From the NCBI GenBank assembly GCA_947600345.1, contig CANQGC010000128.1:1-7821 (forward strand): a stretch of DNA of 7,821 bases, in the 5' to 3' direction. The notes below the pieces were generated by a model. It had not been told where the DNA came from. It made no database searches and worked only from the letters and a program-made list of their open reading frames with translations. This document shows positions 4,886 through 7,821 of this stretch, in pieces. Within the stretch, counting starts at the first letter, position 1. Each line of letters begins with the position of its first letter. This stretch comes from an uncultured Clostridia bacterium (GTDB lineage Bacteria; Bacillota; Clostridia; Christensenellales; Aristaeellaceae). The position numbers were made by a program, and so were the translations under genes.

Positions 4886-7821
4886 TTATGCAGTGAGATT
4901 ATACACGAATTCAATGTCCAAGTAATTCGTCCAAGCACTACCATCAAGGCTAGTAACTTCGGCAGTAGCTTGTGCCTTCCATAGATGCATAACCGACTTG
5001 TTAGTCAGATTAGTCAAGTCAAACCATGCGCAAATGCAAGCCGTTTTTCCAGAAGCACCGAAGTTCATGGCCTCGTCCAAATCGGCTTGAGTAAAGGCTC
5101 CTGCGCCACCGGTCACCGTACCGGCTGATGTACCTTGGGTCAGAGCGACAAACCACTTTCCCTCAGCAGCGTGTCCATCCGCAGCAAAGGATTCAACCGG
5201 GATGCCGCTATCGATAACCGCCAGGTACCACGCTACCTTTCCTTTACTGGATTGGCCCGAATTACTGGAAGTCCACTTCTCCAGGCCGTCCTTTGAACCC
5301 GAAAGTGTGATCGTCATCTTCGGGACGGTACCAGAGTTATCGAAGTTGTAGGACCGCTCGACAGACGTCTGGTTCGTGATGAAGTCTTCCACTTTCTCCG
5401 GACCACCGGTTGTACCCTGACCTTCACCTTTGATAAATCCTTTCGGCAGCCCTTCCTCGACAACCTGCGCAGCGCCTTCGCCCGGGGTTTCGACGCCAAC
5501 CTCAGCGGTGACACCCGGAACGCCCGTGAGCACTTCGGTCGTGCTGGTCGATACGACCAGGTTGAAGGTCTTGGACAGATTCTGGTCCCTGCTCCGCACA
5601 ACCAGCGGGATCGTCTTAGAGCCGCTCTTGATCTCAAGCTTTTCGAAGGAGATACTCCAGGTATTCTTGTTGGGTACATCCTCAACGCGCTTGATCTCCA
5701 CGCCGTTGATCGGGCAGCTCATCTCGAGCGTCGAGGAGGTGTTCGTGCCGATGTCCGCCTTGACGTAGTAGAGCTTGCCAGTGTACTCCTGCTGCTTGAT
5801 GGCAGACACGAAGTTGTTGGTAGCAGTGCCGTTCTCGTCGGTGGACTTCAGGCTGATGTCCGTGGGCTTCGCTACGACTTTGATGTGCAGCTCGCCCAGC
5901 TGGACGCCAGACTCGGTCTTCGCGTAGAGGGACATGTACTGCTGGCCTGCGGTGAACGCCGCCTTGCCGAAGATGTCCATCGTCCGCCCGGTCTTGTTCG
6001 CCACGCCATAGCTGATGTTCGCGCCATCCGTAGAGTCGCTCCAGACAACGTTGTTGGTGTAAGCCGTCGGAGCAGCGGCACCGCCAAAGTCCACAGTCAG
6101 GCTCAGACGCTCGCCTTCGCCCAGTATGATGGTCTCATCGGTCGTGCCGGTCTTCGGCTTCGAAGCATTGGTCGGGTTCGTGTCGGCATCCTCCTTGACC
6201 TTCTCGCCATCCTTGAACTGATACGTGATGGTCGGAGCACCCTTCGCATCCGCAGTCGGAAGCGGCAGGAAGACGACGGTGTACGTTTTGTTCACAGTGC
6301 CACTTTGGATGATTTCTGCGGCAGTGCCAGTCAATACGGCATCCTTGCGCACGATGGTCAGTTCCACAGTGCCCGGGTAAGCGGACGATACAACCGCCTT
6401 GCCAGCTTCCTGCGTGTCAACGGTCGGGTTGAATCCGGTGGTCTCTTCAGTGGTAGTTCCGGTCGCGGCAGTCGCGCCCTTCTTCCACTGCAGGCCCTGG
6501 CTCCAGTAGTAATCCTCGGCCAGTTCAACGCTCAGGTTAACGGTCTCACCGACGCCAGCGTAGATCTTCGCAGCCTTGGTCTCGATCTTCGCTTCGGGCG
6601 TAGACTTGACCACTACGTGATCCATCGTCGTAGCAGCAGCCACAACCTTAACGGTGAACTCCTTGGTGATATCGGGCTGGTCGAACGCAGTGGCAACCAC
6701 GCGGAACGCCTTTGCACCAGTGGTGCTGCCAGCGGTAACCGTGAAGGTATTCTTAACCGTCGCGTTATTGTTGCGGGCCACCTTGCCGATAGAGCCTTCT
6801 TCGTTAGTGTCAATGTCGTCGTCAGCATCGGCTGTGTTGGTCTTGTAGCCCTTCGCATCAAGCGTCGGGTTTGCACCGTAGGATTCCGGCAGCGTGACCG
6901 TGACGTCGGCGGATTCGCCGGCTGCCAGAGTCATGACGCCATCCACAATCGGAACCTCAGACGTGAACCCGATGTCATCGGACTTCGGCAGCGCCGAAAC
7001 CGTGACCTTGATGGTCTTGGTCCAGGTCTGCTTCGTCTCGCCAGCGCCGGTCGTCACGGTGATCAGCAGGTCAGCCGTGCCTTCCTTCTTGGCCTCGAGA
7101 TCGATGTTCGAGTTTGCAATCGCGCTATGGTTACCACTCTTCGTGGAACCGCCAATGCTCAAGATCGTCGAATTTCCACTTTCGACCTTCCAGTTGAAAG
7201 TAGCGTCGCTCTTCTCGTCAGCAGTCAGCAGATTGTCCTCGATGAAGAAGGTCAGATCCTCTTCGGTGGTCTTGTTGATGATGGTCATCTCATCCGCCAG
7301 CTCCTGGGTGCCCTTTTTCAGGCCGAAGTGCTGCTCGGACATGATGGCCGTGATGTACACGGAGTAGGACTCGGACTTGTCGGTGCCCTTTACGGTGGCC
7401 GTAACGGTCACAGGCGTATCCTCGTTGTTGTGCTTGTCCTTCGTGGTCTTCACTGCGGTCAGCACGCCCGTCGCCGGGTCGACCGTAGCGTTCGCCGTGG
7501 AGGACACGGTCCACTCGATCTCCGCATCCGGGATCAGCACGCCCAGCGCATCCCTGACGTAGACGGTCGGGGTGATGGTCTGCTTCTCCTTCACGTCCCT
7601 CAGCGTGCGGTTGCTGTCCGTGATCTTCTGGCCGTTGATGTACAGCTCGATGGAATTCGGAACGCGCTGCTCAACCGGCGGCGTCGGCGGGTTCTCACCA
7701 GAGCCGCCCTCGGTCTTGCCGTTGCCGAGCACGACGAGCATGGTGTCGCTGAAGTCGTTGTAGCTGTGCACGGTGACGAGCGCCGTACCGGAGGTCTTGC
7801 CCTCGATGAAGCTCAGCTCGC
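4886..7821 (-). CDS. C-terminal part of a large multi-domain Ig-like surface or secreted protein (5' end outside window)
   Basis: The frame stays open to the window edge. The first complete visible codons read ELSFIEGKTSGTALVTV, the end of an Ig-like (Big_2-type) domain, so the GTG at 7771 is internal. 977 residues are visible, numbered from the edge. A Gly/Pro linker (about 36-50) follows. Then about six beta-sandwich Ig-like units run to roughly 159, 276, 393, 520, 650 and 757, most ending in an alternating strand such as TKTIKVTV, KEFTVKVV or ELHIKVV. The first (about 56-159) is the clearest Big_2 match. A Gly/Glu/Val-rich linker (758-806) leads to an unrecognised C-terminal domain (807-977) ending IEFVYNLTA. 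An acidic loop ADADDDIDTNEE near 331-342 might bind calcium. The composition is Thr/Ala/Val-rich, acidic and nearly Cys-free, as in secreted Gram-positive proteins. There is no LPXTG, SLH or C-terminal hydrophobic anchor, so anchoring, if any, must be N-terminal. A terminator follows the stop. Confidence 0.85.
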   Translation of the reverse strand, partial: ELSFIEGKTSGTALVTVHSYNDFSDTMLVVLGNGKTEGGSGENPPTPPVEQRVPNSIELYINGQKITDSNRTLRDVKEKQTITPTVYVRDALGVLIPDAEIEWTVSSTANATVDPATGVLTAVKTTKDKHNNEDTPVTVTATVKGTDKSESYSVYITAIMSEQHFGLKKGTQELADEMTIINKTTEEDLTFFIEDNLLTADEKSDATFNWKVESGNSTILSIGGSTKSGNHSAIANSNIDLEAKKEGTADLLITVTTGAGETKQTWTKTIKVTVSALPKSDDIGFTSEVPIVDGVMTLAAGESADVTVTLPESYGANPTLDAKGYKTNTADADDDIDTNEEGSIGKVARNNNATVKNTFTVTAGSTTGAKAFRVVATAFDQPDITKEFTVKVVAAATTMDHVVVKSTPEAKIETKAAKIYAGVGETVNLSVELAEDYYWSQGLQWKKGATAATGTTTEETTGFNPTVDTQEAGKAVVSSAYPGTVELTIVRKDAVLTGTAAEIIQSGTVNKTYTVVFLPLPTADAKGAPTITYQFKDGEKVKEDADTNPTNASKPKTGTTDETIILGEGERLSLTVDFGGAAAPTAYTNNVVWSDSTDGANISYGVANKTGRTMDIFGKAAFTAGQQYMSLYAKTESGVQLGELHIKVVAKPTDISLKSTDENGTATNNFVSAIKQQEYTGKLYYVKADIGTNTSSTLEMSCPINGVEIKRVEDVPNKNTWSISFEKLEIKSGSKTIPLVVRSRDQNLSKTFNLVVSTSTTEVLTGVPGVTAEVGVETPGEGAAQVVEEGLPKGFIKGEGQGTTGGPEKVEDFITNQTSVERSYNFDNSGTVPKMTITLSGSKDGLEKWTSSNSGQSSKGKVAWYLAVIDSGIPVESFAADGHAAEGKWFVALTQGTSAGTVTGGAGAFTQADLDEAMNFGASGKTACICAWFDLTNLTNKSVMHLWKAQATAEVTSLDGSAWTNYLDIEFVYNLTA

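Noticed and set aside
4886..5400. Variable region of a diversity-generating retroelement at the C-terminus
   Set aside because: No reverse transcriptase, template repeat or accessory gene is visible, and the C-terminal sequence lacks the adenine-targeted codon pattern I would expect.
7769..7771. GTG as the start of the large Ig-like protein
   Set aside because: The frame continues upstream in recognisable domain sequence to the window edge, and no ribosome site or signal peptide follows.

Overview
The window reads as chromosomal DNA from a GC-rich, Gram-positive-type Firmicute, most likely a gut Clostridia of the Oscillospiraceae or Christensenellaceae kind. The reasons are strong Shine-Dalgarno sites of AGGAG/AAGGGG type, sigma-A promoters that match consensus closely, a YtrA-like GntR/ABC operon, a GGCTCCCC...GGGGAGC palindromic repeat of a kind I remember from many gut clostridial genomes, and a very large Ig-like secreted-type protein. 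The taxonomic placement is inference. There is no rRNA, tRNA, CRISPR array, integrase or transposase.

Layout, left to right. (1) 80-997, plus strand: a stand-alone Abi_2 (AbiD/AbiF-type) HEPN protein with an intact RNxxxH motif, a probable phage-defence or toxin RNase. Bases 1-79 upstream are GC-rich, can fold, and end in six T's. (2) 989-1046: a 27-bp inverted repeat with a 4-nt loop lies between convergent genes and contains the last two sense codons and the stop codon of both. (3) 1038-2132, minus strand: an M20D amidohydrolase-like protein with its own strong promoter. Its C-terminal metal-ligand His is Gln and its lid-domain His is Ser. (4) 2209-4341, minus strand: a regulator-transporter unit in the order gntR, hairpin-rich spacer, ABC ATPase, ABC-2 permease. 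The ATPase and permease overlap by four bases (GTGA). The 322-bp spacer carries at least six inverted repeats and an 11-bp direct repeat, and looks like an insertion of dispersed palindromic elements inside an operon. (5) 4342-4885: intergenic, with the gntR promoter and operator-like palindromes, a weaker plus-strand promoter followed by a foldable stretch and T-run (possible small RNA), and a textbook intrinsic terminator for the next gene. (6) 4886 to the right edge, minus strand: the C-terminal 977 residues of a giant protein made of about six Ig-like beta-sandwich domains plus an unrecognised C-terminal domain with no visible wall anchor. Its start lies outside the window.

How the parts work together. 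The GntR protein probably represses its own promoter and the ABC exporter behind it, as in ytr-type envelope or antimicrobial-stress systems. The M20 gene follows on the same strand but has a separate promoter, with a palindrome over its -10. The Abi gene and the large surface protein are independent units. The most promising leads for something new are the HEPN protein with possible upstream RNA, the M20 protein lacking two conserved His, the shared inverted repeat, and the candidate small RNA at 4524-4616. None of these is proven by the sequence alone.
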